16,760 nucleotides of DNA from RGIG8597 sp045133795 (GCA_045133795.1 JBGUUT010000012.1:1-16760); one strand, 5' to 3'. Shown: positions 5,757 to 14,012, numbered from the stretch's first letter. Notes: generated by a model from the sequence alone, not told the origin. Translations and numbers: made by a program.

Positions 5757-7922
5757 TTATAAAAGAATAAGTCCGGCTTCTCTTAAATCTTCCCACAATT
5801 CATTATCGAGCAAGTTTTCTTTATCTTCAAAAAAGTTATTGGGTAACAAATCTAACCAATATTTTAACGAGCGATATGTTTTTTTATCGTCGGAAAAAAC
5901 TTTTTTTATATTTGGTGAACTTTCTTCCAGGAGTTTGCAAACCCAATCAGTCAAAGGCTGCGGAAGTTCATAAGAAATATCGCCTGTTTTACCTGCAAAA
6001 TAGAGAATTCCGTCACGAAAAAACGGTTTTGTTCCCAGCCAATAACAATTTTTGTTTAAATCATATTTTCGTTTATTACTAAGTATTGATTTAACAAATT
6101 GCGGTTTTATTTTACATGCAACTCGCAGCCATTGTGATGCCGGAATTTCCAGACTGTTTCGTAAGTTAAAATTATAAACGGCGACATTTAATGATTCACC
6201 GATTTTATCGAGTTTTGTCAGCGGAATTGATTCTTTGCAATAAATGTCATAGTCGGTAAGTTTTTCGGTATTTCGATGAATTTCGGTAACGCAATATTTA
6301 TCAGGATTTTGAAAGATTTCACTGTGAATTGTCAGACTGAATCTGTGGAAAAAAACGGAATGTAATATTTTTTCCTGAAACATTTGTCGTACGACTTCTA
6401 AGGTTTCGGCAATTTCTTCCGGTTTTTCTCCGGGAAATCCGTATATTAAATAACCGTGAACCAGAATATTTGCTTTTGCGAATTTTTGCGAAACTCTGAT
6501 AATGTTTTCTACCGTTGTCATTTTATTCATTAACGCTAAAATTCTGTTACTGCCGGATTCCATTCCGCCTGTTACGGCAATACAGCCGGCTCGTGCCATC
6601 AGTTGAGGTAAATCGGAATCAAATGCTTTATCAAAGCGAATATTTCCCCACCAGATTATATCCAAACTGCGTTTTATGATTTCCAAGCAGAAAGTTTTTA
6701 TTACAGCCGGCGGCATTGCTTCGTCTACAAAATGAAAACTGTGAATGCCAGTTTGTTTGATGATTTTTTCAACGGCGTCCGCTAAAAAAACGCCGTCTTC
6801 AGCTTTGTAATCGGCGATATAATTAAGTGCCGTATCGCAAAAAGTACAACCGTGATGATAACAACCGTGTGCCATTCGCAATTTTAAATAAATGCGTTGT
6901 GACCAAAGCGAATGCATTGGATTTGTAGATTCTCGCAGTGTAAAATATGAATCAAGCGGTAAATCCGTGTAATCCGGAATAAATTGTTTTTCGTAATTTT
7001 GCGAGTCGTTGCCGGAATAGCAAATTTTATCGTTTTCGATATAAAAAGTTCTTACCAATGAATATTTGTCACATTTTCCCTCCAGAAAATCCGCTAATCT
7101 CATCAAAGGTAATTCGCCGTCATCAAGGACGATAAAATCGGTATAATCGAATATTTTTTTCTCTTTTACATTGCGAAAACCTGTATTGATAAAACCTCCG
7201 CCGAGAACAATTTTTAATGCGGGATTAATTTTTTTCAATATTTGTGCGGTTTTTAATGCCATGCAGAAGTTGCCCGGGAAAGGAACGGAAATACCGACAA
7301 GATTACAATTTTCAAGGTTTAATTCTTTTATAAAATCAGCAAGCCATTCTGTTAATAAATCGTCGTTTTTTAAAAATGATTCGATATCGGCAAATGTTAA
7401 ATTGTTACTTTCCGCAATTGAAGCGGCATAACAGGAAAGTCCGAAATTCGGCAAGACAGTGTGGCTGCATAAATCAGTTAAATCGTCGATGTACAAGGAC
7501 GCATAATGTATTGCCGTTTCGGTATTGTCATTTTTACGTTTTGAGTTTTTTAATTCATCAAATCTTATTCCTTCCGGCAAATAATTTCTTGATAAGATTT
7601 TTTGTGCAAGTTGCGGATATTTTCCCTGTAAAAATGAAATTACCGGTTCTATTGTATCAATGTATTGTTCTTTTTTTGTAATAAAAGCGGCAAGCGGTTC
7701 GGAAAGTTCCAATTTATTGCTGTTTAACTTTTTTTCTATTTCATCAAATAATTTTGAAAGACCGCTTTTTGAAAAAAGTTTCAAGCCCAATAAAACAGAA
7801 AAATCGTATTGTTCCGCACAAAAATTTTCTTGAATTAATGCACCTTTCAGAAAAGCCGAAGCGGGATAGGGCGATGAAAGTTGTACGAACGGCGGAGTAA
7901 TAAGAATTATTTTTTTCTGCAT
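5757..7922 (-). CDS. B12-binding-domain-type radical SAM protein
   Basis: The 721-residue product has the layout of cobalamin-domain radical SAM enzymes. It opens with KIILITPPF (4-12). A Rossmann-like segment follows: LVGISVPFPGNF at 208-219, KIVLGGGF at 237-244 and DFIVLDDGE at 262-270. The radical SAM barrel begins with MAHGCYHHGCTFCD (350-363), whose cysteines 354, 359 and 362 would hold the [4Fe-4S] cluster in a CX4CX2C spacing. FHFVDEAMPP (397-406) and VTGGMESGSNRIL (450-462) follow as later barrel motifs, then HGYLIYGFPGE (489-499). A DxHxxG cobalamin-ligating motif is not visible, so real B12 binding is doubtful. About 200 further residues end in a helical LWEDLREAGLILL. The substrate is unknown. 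Methylthiolation, B12-dependent methylation and peptide modification all occur among relatives. AAGGA seven bases before ATG 7922 supports the start. It is the first gene of the minus-strand unit. Confidence 0.85.
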   Translation of the reverse strand: MQKKIILITPPFVQLSSPYPASAFLKGALIQENFCAEQYDFSVLLGLKLFSKSGLSKLFDEIEKKLNSNKLELSEPLAAFITKKEQYIDTIEPVISFLQGKYPQLAQKILSRNYLPEGIRFDELKNSKRKNDNTETAIHYASLYIDDLTDLCSHTVLPNFGLSCYAASIAESNNLTFADIESFLKNDDLLTEWLADFIKELNLENCNLVGISVPFPGNFCMALKTAQILKKINPALKIVLGGGFINTGFRNVKEKKIFDYTDFIVLDDGELPLMRLADFLEGKCDKYSLVRTFYIENDKICYSGNDSQNYEKQFIPDYTDLPLDSYFTLRESTNPMHSLWSQRIYLKLRMAHGCYHHGCTFCDTALNYIADYKAEDGVFLADAVEKIIKQTGIHSFHFVDEAMPPAVIKTFCLEIIKRSLDIIWWGNIRFDKAFDSDLPQLMARAGCIAVTGGMESGSNRILALMNKMTTVENIIRVSQKFAKANILVHGYLIYGFPGEKPEEIAETLEVVRQMFQEKILHSVFFHRFSLTIHSEIFQNPDKYCVTEIHRNTEKLTDYDIYCKESIPLTKLDKIGESLNVAVYNFNLRNSLEIPASQWLRVACKIKPQFVKSILSNKRKYDLNKNCYWLGTKPFFRDGILYFAGKTGDISYELPQPLTDWVCKLLEESSPNIKKVFSDDKKTYRSLKYWLDLLPNNFFEDKENLLDNELWEDLREAGLILL

Positions 7923-7962
7923 GGAGATATCCTTTTATAAATTGAAAAATTATGCAGGAAAT

Positions 7963-7971
7963 CTTATAACA
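7963..7971 (-). promoter_or_regulatory. Extended -10 promoter candidate for the radical SAM operon
   Basis: On the minus strand the bases read TG-T-TATAAG, an extended -10 element with a 5/6 hexamer. No good -35 lies 16-18 bases upstream, which extended -10 promoters tolerate. Transcription would start near 7956, about 35 bases before ATG 7922. Confidence 0.4.
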
Positions 7972-8147
7972 TAAATCTATAATCAGAAACATATCAGGGA
8001 GTGTAAAAAGATAGATTTAACGTAAATTAATACAAGATTAAACAAAGTAGATTTTTTGGATATTTTGTGAAGCATAAATATGTTAAAATAAACTTTTTTC
8101 AAACTGAATTGATGTGTTTTATTAATGTACAAAATCACAAAACATTT

Positions 8148-8156
8148 TGATATATT
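8148..8156 (+). promoter_or_regulatory. Extended -10 promoter candidate for the nadC operon
   Basis: TG-A-TATATT matches an extended -10 element (hexamer 5/6). The expected start near 8163 leaves a leader of about 17 bases before ATG 8180, too short for a riboswitch. There is no convincing -35. The rest of the 7923-8179 divergent region is AT-rich and holds no gene or RNA structure that I can support. Confidence 0.45.
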
Positions 8157-8169
8157 ACCGAACATATAC

Positions 8170-8174
8170 GGAGG
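8170..8174 (+). promoter_or_regulatory. Strong ribosome binding site that fixes the nadC start
   Basis: GGAGG ends five bases before ATG 8180. This favours 8180 over the longer in-frame start at 8147, which lies upstream of this site and overlaps the promoter, and over the Met at 8189. Confidence 0.8.
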
Positions 8175-8179
8175 ATAGA

Positions 8180-9016
8180 ATGATTTGTATGGATGAAATA
8201 GACCGATTGATAGATGTTGCTTTTTATGAAGATTTTGCACAGTCGGGAGATGTTACTACCGATGCAATTTTTCCTAACGGGCTGGGGGAAGGAACTTATA
8301 TTTTAAAAGCTAAGGATAACGGAATCCTTTGCGGCAGACAGATTTTCGAACGAGTGTTTTATAAAGTAGATTCATCACTTAAAGTTTCTTTTTTTTATTC
8401 AGATGCAGATTCTCTTTCTTACGGTGATATTGTGGCAACGATTGAAGGAAAAATTGCTTCAATATTAAAAGGTGAACGAACGGCGTTAAATTTTATTTCA
8501 TATTTGAGCGGAATCGCAACAAAAACTAATGAGTTTGTAAAAGCTGCGGCACCGGTGAAAATTCTTGATACCAGAAAAACATTGCCGGCATATCGTCATC
8601 TTGCAAAATATGCGGTAACATGCGGCGGTGCAGTAAATCATCGTATCGGTTTGCATGATATGGTAATGATAAAAGATAATCACAGCGACGGTGTGGGCGG
8701 TATTACCGAAGCCGTAAAGCGTGTACGTGAAAAATGGGGCGATAAATATAAAATTGAAGTGGAAGCCAGAAATCTGGCAGAAGTAGAAGAAGCATTAAAA
8801 ACCGGAATTGACCGAATAATGCTTGATAATATGACAAATGAAGCAATGGCTGAAGCCGTAAAACTTATTGATAAGAAAACGGAAATAGAAGCTTCCGGAA
8901 ATATGACATTGGAACGTGTAAAGACTTTGTCGTCATCCGGCGTGGATTATATTTCTGTAGGAGAATTGACTCATACGGTGAAGATTTTTGATTTTTCCTT
9001 GATAAATAATAAATAA
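8180..9016 (+). CDS. nadC: Nicotinate-nucleotide diphosphorylase (quinolinate phosphoribosyltransferase)
   Basis: NadC joins quinolinate to PRPP, releases CO2 and diphosphate, and makes nicotinate mononucleotide, the step where de novo NAD synthesis meets the shared pathway. The 278-residue product has normal family length. It shows GDVTTDAIF (23-31), ERTALNF (99-105), TRKTLPAYRHLAKYAV (131-146), GGAVNHRIGLHDMVMIKDNH (149-168), IEVEARN (192-198), LDNM (215-218), EASGNM (237-242) and SVGELTHT (259-266). The Arg and Lys residues in these motifs bind the two negatively charged substrates. PAY at 136-138 replaces the commoner PGLR, and GGAVNHR replaces GGGxNHR, both mild changes. The start is set by the GGAGG at 8170. 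nadB follows after 16 nt, so the two are surely co-transcribed, but nadA is not in the window. Confidence 0.95.
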   Translation: MICMDEIDRLIDVAFYEDFAQSGDVTTDAIFPNGLGEGTYILKAKDNGILCGRQIFERVFYKVDSSLKVSFFYSDADSLSYGDIVATIEGKIASILKGERTALNFISYLSGIATKTNEFVKAAAPVKILDTRKTLPAYRHLAKYAVTCGGAVNHRIGLHDMVMIKDNHSDGVGGITEAVKRVREKWGDKYKIEVEARNLAEVEEALKTGIDRIMLDNMTNEAMAEAVKLIDKKTEIEASGNMTLERVKTLSSSGVDYISVGELTHTVKIFDFSLINNK

Positions 9017-9032
9017 CGAAGGAGATAAGGAT

Positions 9033-10601
9033 ATGCAGAAAGTTTATGATGCATTGGTTGTCGGAACCGGTATTGCGGGATTGAGTTGTGCTATTTATTT
9101 GAAAGAAGCCGGTTTGGATGTTGCGGTAATAACTAAAACTCAAGAGGTTTCGGAATGTAACTCTTTTCTAGCTCAAGGCGGTATTATTGCGTGGAATCCT
9201 GAAGATGACCCGAAATTGCTGTATAAAGATATTTTAGAAGCCGGTTGTTATTATAATAATACTGCTGCAGTAAAAATGTTGTCTGAAACAGGGCCGAGAC
9301 AGGTTTTTGATTTTTTAATAGATAAAATCGGAATAAAATTCAGTACCGATGATAACGGAGAAATTGACTATACGGAAGAGGCTGCTCATTCCAAAAGGCG
9401 TATTCTTCATTTTGAAGATCATACCGGAGATAAAATAATAACAGAGCTTTTAGCTTATGCCGGGAAAATCGGTCTTCAAATTCTTACGTCTCACACATCA
9501 ATAGATTTGATTACAAATAATCATCACAGTGCAGATAATCAAGAAGTTTATCGTAAACGTGAGGTAATGGGCGTTTATGTTTTGAATAATCTTGACGGTT
9601 GTGTCGAAAAGTTACTTGCTCATAAAGTAATCTTAGCGACAGGCGGAGTTGGGGAAATATTTCAACATACAACAAATCCGTCATCAGCTACGGGCGACGG
9701 ATTAAGTATGGCACATAGAGCCGGAGCGGATATTATCAATGCCGAGTTTTTGCAATTTCACCCTACGGCGTTGTTTCATCGTGATATAAAACGTTTTTTG
9801 ATTTCTGAGTCTTTACGCGGCGAAGGTGCTAAGCTTTTGAACAGAGACGGAAAAGAATTTATGGGGCGTTACAGTCATTTGAAAGAATTGGCTCCTCGTG
9901 ATGTTGTGGCTCGTGCGATTTATGAAGAAATGAGCAGAACCGGTGCGGATTTTTTATTGCTTGATTTAGCTAATCATTATAAAGGCAGTGTGCCTATTGA
10001 AAAACGTTTCTCAAAAATTTACAATACTTGTTTATCCGGCGGTATTGATATTACTAAAGAGCCGATTCCGATAGTTCCGTCGGCACACTTTTTTTGCGGC
10101 GGCGTAAAAGTTGACCTAAACGGACGAACTTCATTAAAAAATCTTTATGCAATCGGAGAGGTTAGTTGTACCGGATTGCACGGAGCAAACAGATTAGCTT
10201 CCACTTCTTTATTGGAAGGGCTTGTTTGGGCTAAACGTGCAGCTGAAGATATAAAGGAAAACTTCCAAGAAATACGTAAATCGAGATTGGATAATATTGC
10301 GGATTGGGAAACTCCGAAATCCAATATGGAAGAATTTGATCCGCTTATTATCGGGCAAGATTTGCAAGTCATAAAATTGACAATGTGGAATTATGCCGGA
10401 ATTATAAGAACAAACAAAGGCTTAGAGCGTGCTAAAGCAGATTTAAATTATTATTCACATAGAATCATAAAGTTCTATAAGGAAGCAAAATTAAATCGTT
10501 CTATTATTGAGTTGCGTAATGCAATTATTACGGCATCGATAATTGTAGATCAGGCGATACATAATACAAAGTCTTTAGGATGTCATTATATAAAAAATTA
10601 A
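9033..10601 (+). CDS. nadB: L-aspartate oxidase
   Basis: NadB is a flavoprotein that oxidises L-aspartate to iminoaspartate, which NadA condenses with dihydroxyacetone phosphate to quinolinate. The 522-residue product has the FAD-binding start (ALVVGTGIAGLSCAIYL, residues 7-23), the SLAQGG-like segment FLAQGGI (45-51) and RRILHFEDHTG (122-132). Further on are VILATGGVGEIF (199-210), TGDGLSMAHRAGA (220-232), FLQFHPTAL (239-247), ELAPRDVVARAI (285-296), AHFFCGGV (351-358) and LHGANRLASTSLLEGLVW (382-399). His 243, Arg 289, His 352 and Arg 387 fall where the succinate dehydrogenase/fumarate reductase-like family keeps its active-site residues. The C-terminal helical domain (about 415-522) is present, so the protein is whole. 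Succinate dehydrogenase flavoprotein is the main alternative, but the neighbour nadC and these motifs favour NadB. AAGGAG lies 8 bases before ATG 9033. Confidence 0.95.
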   Translation: MQKVYDALVVGTGIAGLSCAIYLKEAGLDVAVITKTQEVSECNSFLAQGGIIAWNPEDDPKLLYKDILEAGCYYNNTAAVKMLSETGPRQVFDFLIDKIGIKFSTDDNGEIDYTEEAAHSKRRILHFEDHTGDKIITELLAYAGKIGLQILTSHTSIDLITNNHHSADNQEVYRKREVMGVYVLNNLDGCVEKLLAHKVILATGGVGEIFQHTTNPSSATGDGLSMAHRAGADIINAEFLQFHPTALFHRDIKRFLISESLRGEGAKLLNRDGKEFMGRYSHLKELAPRDVVARAIYEEMSRTGADFLLLDLANHYKGSVPIEKRFSKIYNTCLSGGIDITKEPIPIVPSAHFFCGGVKVDLNGRTSLKNLYAIGEVSCTGLHGANRLASTSLLEGLVWAKRAAEDIKENFQEIRKSRLDNIADWETPKSNMEEFDPLIIGQDLQVIKLTMWNYAGIIRTNKGLERAKADLNYYSHRIIKFYKEAKLNRSIIELRNAIITASIIVDQAIHNTKSLGCHYIKN

Positions 10602-10616
10602 AATAAGGATTGTTTG

Positions 10617-12203
10617 ATGAAAAAACTATTTTATTTGTTGTTTGCGGTAATTTTTACCATGTGTTTGTCATGTGATAAAAAAGGAAAAAATACAGCATTT
10701 TATAAAGAAAATAAAGCTGATGTAGCATATAAGATTTCCAGAGAATATGCAGAAATTCCTATTAAGGCAAATATTGCTTCAAGTTTAACATTTGCATTTC
10801 AAAATATGGCAAACGGGATAAATCCTTTTTTTGCTTCTAATGATATGGAAGTTTTTATCAGACAGGCAACAATGGGAACGCTGTTGGCTCGTGACCCGGC
10901 AACCGGAAAATTAGTCGGAAATATTGCAGAGTCAGTTACCGTTTCTCCCAATCTTTTGAATGTGGTTTTTACTATTAATAAAAATAAAAAGTTTTCGGAC
11001 GGAAATGATATTAAGATTTCTGATATTGTTGCGGATTTCATGTTTTTGAAAAATATTTTAAAAACTACCAAAATCGGTGCAGAGTATCTTCTTCCGGGCA
11101 GTGATATAAATATTGATTCGACAACAGATTCTCAAATTACTTTGTCTTTTTCTAAATCCGATCCGTTTGTGCTGGAGCGTCTGGCAAACTTTCCTGTGAT
11201 AAAAAAAGAGGAAATTGAACGAATTACGGATTTTAATGCAATTGCGGACAGTTTACAGTTTACTTCTTCCGGAGCATATATGATTTCGGAAGTCGGTACC
11301 GAAACTTATTCATTAAGAGTAAATCCTTATTATCAACAAGAGGATTCTTTGGGAAATTCTTTTCCGTATACAAATCAATTGGTTTTGAAATATGTTTCAA
11401 ATCGTGAGGATTTGATTCGTCAATTTATTGCGGGAGAAGTTGATTTATTTGAAGGTGCGGACGGAGAATTTGAACTTCTTTCTGCCGTAATGCAGGGAAT
11501 GGACGGACAAAAAAGAGTTGTAGATGTCGGTTATAAAAATAACAGAGTTGTCACAGCATATAACAGTTTTAATGAAGAAAGTTCGGCTTATATGAAAAAT
11601 GCCGGAGTTCGCAGCTTTTTAGCCGGAGTGTTGGGAAGTATTACCGAAGAGAATCAACAATTGACTGCATTGTCGGGAATATATGATAATACGGCATTTG
11701 TAACACCTGCGTTTCCTAAACAATTATTTACCGATGATAACGGAAAACTTGGTTTTGAAAATAAGCCGATGATTTTAAAAATTGTTATTTCAGCCGGAAG
11801 TCTTTCAAGTAAAATTGAAGAGGTATTAAAATTTGTATTGGATTCAAACAGTTTGAATTATGAAATTTCAAGTATAGATGATACGGCAAGTTTTGTGGAT
11901 AAGATTTTTTATAAGAAAGATTACGATATTGCCTTGTTTGAATATAATTTGTTTCCGGAAGTACGAAAAGTAAGTGAACTTTTTACGCCGTCACAATTCG
12001 GAGCCGTTGTTGAGCCGGGTAATGAATTGGCAAAGAAAAAGGTTTTTAATGATAAATGTCAATTTACTCCTGTTTTTGCACAAAAACGTTATTTCTTTAT
12101 GGATGCAAAAATAAGAAACTTCTATTTTCAGCCGGATTACAATTTCTTTTGTGATTCTTTAACAACGAAAATGATTTTCAAATCAGTAGTTGAACTACAA
12201 TAA
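10617..12203 (+). CDS. Family 5 (peptide/nickel-type) ABC substrate-binding lipoprotein
   Basis: The 528-residue product starts with a lipoprotein signal (MKKLFYLLFAVIFTMCLSC, lipid Cys 19) and continues as a periplasmic solute-binding protein of the SBP_bac_5 type. Visible family marks are NGINPFF (66-72), a TMGTLLARDPATGKLVG stretch (85-101), IAESVTVSPNLLNVVFTI (103-120) and KFSDGNDIKISDIV (125-138). YSLRVNPYYQQ and FIAGEVDLFEG follow further on. Length matches the family (500-550). Such proteins deliver oligopeptides or other ligands to an ABC permease, but no permease or ATPase gene is next to it, so the partner must lie elsewhere. I use ATG 10617, seven bases after AAGGA, rather than TTG 10614. 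It lies 15 nt after nadB and 15 nt before avtA. The ligand cannot be told from the sequence. Confidence 0.85.
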   Translation: MKKLFYLLFAVIFTMCLSCDKKGKNTAFYKENKADVAYKISREYAEIPIKANIASSLTFAFQNMANGINPFFASNDMEVFIRQATMGTLLARDPATGKLVGNIAESVTVSPNLLNVVFTINKNKKFSDGNDIKISDIVADFMFLKNILKTTKIGAEYLLPGSDINIDSTTDSQITLSFSKSDPFVLERLANFPVIKKEEIERITDFNAIADSLQFTSSGAYMISEVGTETYSLRVNPYYQQEDSLGNSFPYTNQLVLKYVSNREDLIRQFIAGEVDLFEGADGEFELLSAVMQGMDGQKRVVDVGYKNNRVVTAYNSFNEESSAYMKNAGVRSFLAGVLGSITEENQQLTALSGIYDNTAFVTPAFPKQLFTDDNGKLGFENKPMILKIVISAGSLSSKIEEVLKFVLDSNSLNYEISSIDDTASFVDKIFYKKDYDIALFEYNLFPEVRKVSELFTPSQFGAVVEPGNELAKKKVFNDKCQFTPVFAQKRYFFMDAKIRNFYFQPDYNFFCDSLTTKMIFKSVVELQ

Positions 12204-12218
12204 TTTTAGGGGAAGTTT

Positions 12219-13478
12219 ATGTTTCAGGTTTCTTCATTCGGAAAAAAGTTTGGGAAAGTAACCGGAATCGGAGAATTGATGAATGATATTGCGGATGCAA
12301 TGCAAAAACCGGGAGAAGCAATTCTTATGGGCGGCGGTAATCCGGCGAGGATTCCGGAAATGCTGGATGTTTTTTGTTCACTTTTGAGTGAAGTTTCTGA
12401 CGGAAATAAATTTTCTAAAATTATCAGTTCTTACGACAGCCCGCAGGGAAACGAGGATTTTTTACAGGAAGCTGCAAAATATTTTCAACGAACTTTCGGA
12501 TGGAATGTTACTCGCAATAATGTAGCAATAACTAACGGAAGTCAAAATGCTTTCTTTTATTTATTGAATATGTTTTCCGGGACTTTTCCTGACGGAAGTA
12601 AGAAAAAGATTTTATTTCCTATGGTGCCGGAATATATCGGTTATGCAGACCAAACTTTGGATGAAGATACATTATGTGCATACTTGCCTAAAATAGAATA
12701 TACAGGAAGGCACAGTTTTAAATATCATGTAGATTTTGATGCATTAAAAATTGATGAAAGTATCGGTGCGATTTGTGTTACCCGACCTACAAATCCTACG
12801 GGAAACGTAATTACCGACGATGAAATGGAGAAGTTGCTGGTTCTTGCAAAAAAGCACGATATTCCGTTAATTATAGATAATGCTTACGGGGAACCGTTTC
12901 CCGGGATTTTATTTCGTGATACAAAAACTTTATTTGATAAAAATATTATTCATTCTTTCAGTTTGTCAAAATTAGGTTTACCGTCGTTGCGTACGGGAAT
13001 AATAGTAGCGGATGAAGAAATTATAAATATGATTTCTAATATGAATGCCGTAGTAAATTTGGCAAGCGGAACTTTCGGACAGGTTTTAACGACTAAGTTT
13101 TTTGCAGATGATAAAATTACGAAACTTTCGCAAAAAATTATTACACCTTATTATAAAGAGCATTCTCGTGAAGCTTTAGATTTGATAAAGCGTTATTTTC
13201 CGGATGATTTGCCGTATTATGTACATGAAAGTGAAGGTGCGTTCTTTTTGTGGTTTTGGTTTCCGAATTTGCCGATTGATTGTTATGAATTGTACCAACG
13301 ATTGAAAGCTAAAAATGTTTATATTATTCCGGGATGTTATTTCTTTTCGGGATGTGAAGAAGTTTCTGCGATGAAAAATGAATGTATTCGTATTACTTTT
13401 TCGCAAGATTCAAAGGTTTTGGAAAAAGGGATTAGAATATTGGCTGAGGAAATTACAAAGCTTTACGGCGGGGAATAA
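12219..13478 (+). CDS. avtA: Valine-pyruvate aminotransferase
   Basis: AvtA is a fold-type I PLP enzyme that moves the amino group between alanine/pyruvate and valine/2-oxoisovalerate. The 419-residue product closely follows the E. coli AvtA pattern along its whole length (E. coli: 417 residues). The opening is FGKKFGKVTGIGELM (7-21), with MGGGNPARIPEM (37-48), SYDSPQGN (71-78) and ITNGSQNAFFYL (104-115). Then come FPMVPEYIGYAD (133-144), VTRPTNPTGNVITD (187-200), IIDNAYGEPFPGI (218-230), FSLSKLGLPSLRTGI (247-261) and CIRITFS (389-395). Lys 251 should form the Schiff base with PLP, Asp 220 should hold the pyridine nitrogen, and Arg 391 should bind the substrate carboxylate. It lies 15 nt after the solute-binding lipoprotein, and its last codons contain the ribosome binding site of the next gene. 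The subfamily call rests on the unusual N-terminal and EYIGYAD motifs. Confidence 0.93.
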   Translation: MFQVSSFGKKFGKVTGIGELMNDIADAMQKPGEAILMGGGNPARIPEMLDVFCSLLSEVSDGNKFSKIISSYDSPQGNEDFLQEAAKYFQRTFGWNVTRNNVAITNGSQNAFFYLLNMFSGTFPDGSKKKILFPMVPEYIGYADQTLDEDTLCAYLPKIEYTGRHSFKYHVDFDALKIDESIGAICVTRPTNPTGNVITDDEMEKLLVLAKKHDIPLIIDNAYGEPFPGILFRDTKTLFDKNIIHSFSLSKLGLPSLRTGIIVADEEIINMISNMNAVVNLASGTFGQVLTTKFFADDKITKLSQKIITPYYKEHSREALDLIKRYFPDDLPYYVHESEGAFFLWFWFPNLPIDCYELYQRLKAKNVYIIPGCYFFSGCEEVSAMKNECIRITFSQDSKVLEKGIRILAEEITKLYGGE

Positions 13479-13481
13479 TCA

Positions 13482-13979
13482 ATGAAAACGGCAAAGCAAC
13501 AAATTTTCGATATTATTAAGTTTTTCGTATTGTTTTATATTACTTCGGGGTTGCTTCAGCTGACTTACAGTATCAGTTTTTATATATCCGATATTGTTCA
13601 TATTTTTAATGCTCCGCTGAAGATATCGTTTATTTTTGCTTATTCCGTGGTTTTGGGATTATATTTCACGTTTCATGTTTTGTATAATGTGAAAGTAATG
13701 CGTGTATTGTGTTTTTTATCGGTACTGTTTTCGATGTTTTATTTGCAAGATTTTCATGGAAATATTTTATTTAAACAAATATTCAGTGCGGAAATTTCGT
13801 ATTTCCTATTTATTTTGTATTTAATTGCCGGAGGTACGGCGATTGTATTCGGAATCATTGCTGATATTTTTCAAATAATTGCAGCGGTTAAAACTGTTAC
13901 TCGTGACCCTAAAAGAATTGCTCGTAAATGCAGAATGAGTGAAAATCAACAAGAAAATCAGGAAGAATATTTTATTTGA
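13482..13979 (+). CDS. Small membrane protein of unknown function
   Basis: The 165-residue product is very hydrophobic, with about four membrane segments (roughly 9-36, 46-68, 72-90 and 105-138). The last contains a GGTAIVFGIIA stretch. A basic linker (RDPKRIARK, 141-149) is followed by a polar, Glu/Gln-rich tail that should lie in the cytoplasm by the positive-inside rule. No family motif, catalytic residue or transporter signature is visible. ATG 13482 starts 3 nt after avtA and uses the GGGGA at the avtA 3' end, so it is translated together with avtA. A helper for amino-acid export is conceivable from that context, but nothing in the sequence shows it. Confidence 0.7.
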   Translation: MKTAKQQIFDIIKFFVLFYITSGLLQLTYSISFYISDIVHIFNAPLKISFIFAYSVVLGLYFTFHVLYNVKVMRVLCFLSVLFSMFYLQDFHGNILFKQIFSAEISYFLFILYLIAGGTAIVFGIIADIFQIIAAVKTVTRDPKRIARKCRMSENQQENQEEYFI

Positions 13980-13994
13980 TTTTATAACAAGAAT

Positions 13995-14012
13995 AAAAGT
14001 TTTACTTTTTTT
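13995..14012 (+). terminator. Weak intrinsic terminator candidate after the nadC operon
   Basis: AAAAGT-TTT-ACTTTT can form a six-pair stem with a three-base loop, and its 3' arm runs into T residues up to 14012. The stem is short and AT-rich, so termination here is only a possibility. Confidence 0.25.

Noticed and set aside
5749..5796. Longer start for the large lipoprotein
   Set aside because: It would put 16 charged residues before the signal peptide and overlap the end of the radical SAM gene. The ribosome binding site supports 5748.
8147..8179. Longer nadC start at 8147
   Set aside because: It would begin upstream of the strong GGAGG and overlap the promoter, and it adds residues not expected in the family. 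ATG 8180 fits the ribosome binding site and length.
8163..8179. NAD-responsive riboswitch before nadC
   Set aside because: The predicted leader is about 17 bases and no structured aptamer is visible upstream.
7983..8240. An 85-residue minus-strand frame, considered as a peptide substrate of the radical SAM enzyme
   Set aside because: It overlaps the nadC promoter and coding start, has no good ribosome binding site, and shows no leader/core composition.
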